This document shows, piece by piece, positions 5,300 to 5,790 of a DNA stretch of 5,790 bases. Every line of letters starts with the position of its first letter. Positions within the stretch are counted from its first letter, which is position 1. Origin of the DNA: Paracoccaceae bacterium (GTDB taxonomy: Bacteria; Pseudomonadota; Alphaproteobacteria; Rhodobacterales; Rhodobacteraceae); assembly GCA_003545125.1 (NCBI GenBank), contig DQCI01000199.1, forward strand, positions 7,170-12,959. The letters run 5' to 3'. The translations under genes and the position numbers were made by a program. The notes under the pieces are model-generated. The model did no database searches. It saw only the letters and a list, made by a program, of their open reading frames with translations, and was not told the DNA's origin.

Positions 5300-5532
5300 G
5301 GTTCTTTCACCTCAATTATTGCGACCGCCTTTTTCTTGGCTTTGGCCGCTTACACCACTCGTCGAACAGAATCGGTCGTTTGCCCGGAAGTTGTCAGCAG
5401 TCTGGCTTCATTTTTGCGACTATTTGGGTGATCGCAACAACCAGCGGCGGACAGTTCATGCGTTGGGATCAACGCGACGAATGAACCCTGTCGGTTTCTC
5501 GAGGACGGCCCTGTATCCGGCCCCGGGCTCTG
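5300..5532. other. Intergenic region upstream of the RTX gene, less GC-rich than its surroundings
   Basis: This 233-bp gap separates two minus-strand genes. It should carry the RTX promoter and the 3' end of the PuuD-like transcript. It is visibly richer in A/T than the flanking coding DNA, especially at 5300-5445. It holds an inverted repeat at 5414-5437 (listed separately) and a 6-bp hairpin with arms gcgttg/caacgc at 5460-5475 and loop ggat. I could not pick a convincing -35/-10 pair, and I do not regard any open frame here as a gene. Confidence 0.6.
5414..5437. promoter_or_regulatory. Spaced inverted repeat TTGCGA-N12-TCGCAA, candidate operator of the RTX gene
   Basis: Perfect 6-bp half-sites at 5414-5419 and 5432-5437 flank a 12-bp spacer, 115 bp upstream of the RTX start codon. 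A third ttgcga half-site occurs at 5319-5324, just upstream of the RTX ribosome-binding site. Spaced dyads of this size suit dimeric helix-turn-helix regulators, but six-base arms can arise by chance, so this is only a candidate. Confidence 0.3.
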
Positions 5533-5790
5533 TCAGACCGCTTTGGGAACCGAAGCCGGTCGCCGGCCGTCCGCCCAGGCCTGCACCGCCGCACCGAACG
5601 CCTCGAACAGCGGCCGCGACACCGGGTCGTTCGCCGCCTTGTATTCCGGGTGCCACTGCACCGCGATCGCGAAGCCGGCTGCATCTTTCACGTAGACCGC
5701 TTCCGGCGTCCCGTCGTCGGCCGTCCCGTCGACCACGATCCGCGCGCCCGGGGTCTTGATCCCCTGCCCGTGCAGCGTGTTGGTCATCAC
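5533..5790 (-). CDS. puuD: C-terminal part of gamma-glutamyl-gamma-aminobutyrate hydrolase (peptidase C26, PuuD-like)
   Basis: The frame runs off the right edge of the window, leaving the last 85 residues before the TGA at 5533-5535. It carries the diagnostic block FAIAVQWHPEY (visible residues 40-50), in which His47 and Glu49 complete the Cys-His-Glu triad; the nucleophile Cys must lie outside. The visible beginning, TNTLHGQGI, corresponds to the conserved N-S-L-H-x-Q-G segment of the family. Typical members are about 250 residues, so about one third is present. PuuD splits gamma-glutamyl-GABA into glutamate and GABA, the last step of the gamma-glutamylated putrescine pathway, in the cytoplasm. 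The GTG/ATG at the edge is internal, not the start. The presence of a PuuA-like ligase in the same window supports the pathway assignment. The exact substrate may be another gamma-glutamyl compound. Confidence 0.85.
   Translation of the reverse strand: MMTNTLHGQGIKTPGARIVVDGTADDGTPEAVYVKDAAGFAIAVQWHPEYKAANDPVSRPLFEAFGAAVQAWADGRRPASVPKAV

Noticed and set aside
4868..5431. 187-residue plus-strand frame opposite the start of the RTX gene
   Set aside because: Its repeat-like part is again the antisense of RTX repeats, and the rest crosses the RTX upstream region without any recognisable domain.
5293..5484. 63-residue plus-strand frame in the gap upstream of the RTX gene
   Set aside because: No convincing ribosome-binding site, composition unlike the neighbouring genes, and it lies over the expected RTX promoter.

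Overview
The window looks like chromosomal DNA of a high-GC alphaproteobacterium, most likely of the Rhodobacterales/Rhodobacteraceae type. This is inferred from the strongly G/C-ending codons, the GC-rich hairpin clusters between genes, and a gene content of amino-acid transport, gamma-glutamyl amine metabolism and RTX protein. No rRNA, tRNA, transposase, CRISPR array or replication origin was seen.

Layout. At 1-177 is the C-terminal end of an inner-membrane protein, probably an ABC transporter permease. A hairpin-rich gap follows and ends in a perfect 14-bp palindrome (384-397). Next comes a tight two-gene plus-strand operon: a class-I glutamine amidotransferase (407-1090) overlapping by one base a glutamine-synthetase-family ligase (1090-2454). 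The following 274-bp gap holds three tandem 21-nt hairpins at an exact 24-nt period, a nested hairpin, and a three-arm inverted repeat just before the next gene. That gene is a plus-strand PLP-dependent DegT/DnrJ/EryC1/StrS-family aminotransferase (2729-3946). It converges, across a terminator-like hairpin, on a minus-strand 401-residue RTX calcium-binding protein (4094-5299). At the right edge, on the minus strand, is the last third of a PuuD-like peptidase C26 gamma-glutamyl hydrolase (5533-5790).

How the genes may work together. The glutamine-synthetase paralogue resembles PuuA-type gamma-glutamyl-amine ligases. The upstream amidotransferase and the right-hand PuuD-like enzyme could hydrolyse gamma-glutamyl amides or remove the gamma-glutamyl group after oxidation. 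This suggests use of polyamines or other amines as nitrogen source, with the left-hand transporter supplying substrate. The aminotransferase may act on a pathway intermediate; no sugar-nucleotide genes are nearby to support its family's classic role. The RTX gene appears unrelated to this pathway.

The least ordinary signal is the non-coding structure at 2481-2549. Its three hairpins share stem length, loop length, basal C-G pair and apical CCG/CGG, while the five middle base pairs differ completely between copies yet still pair. The catabolic genes themselves are of familiar families, so I do not claim a new enzymatic system.
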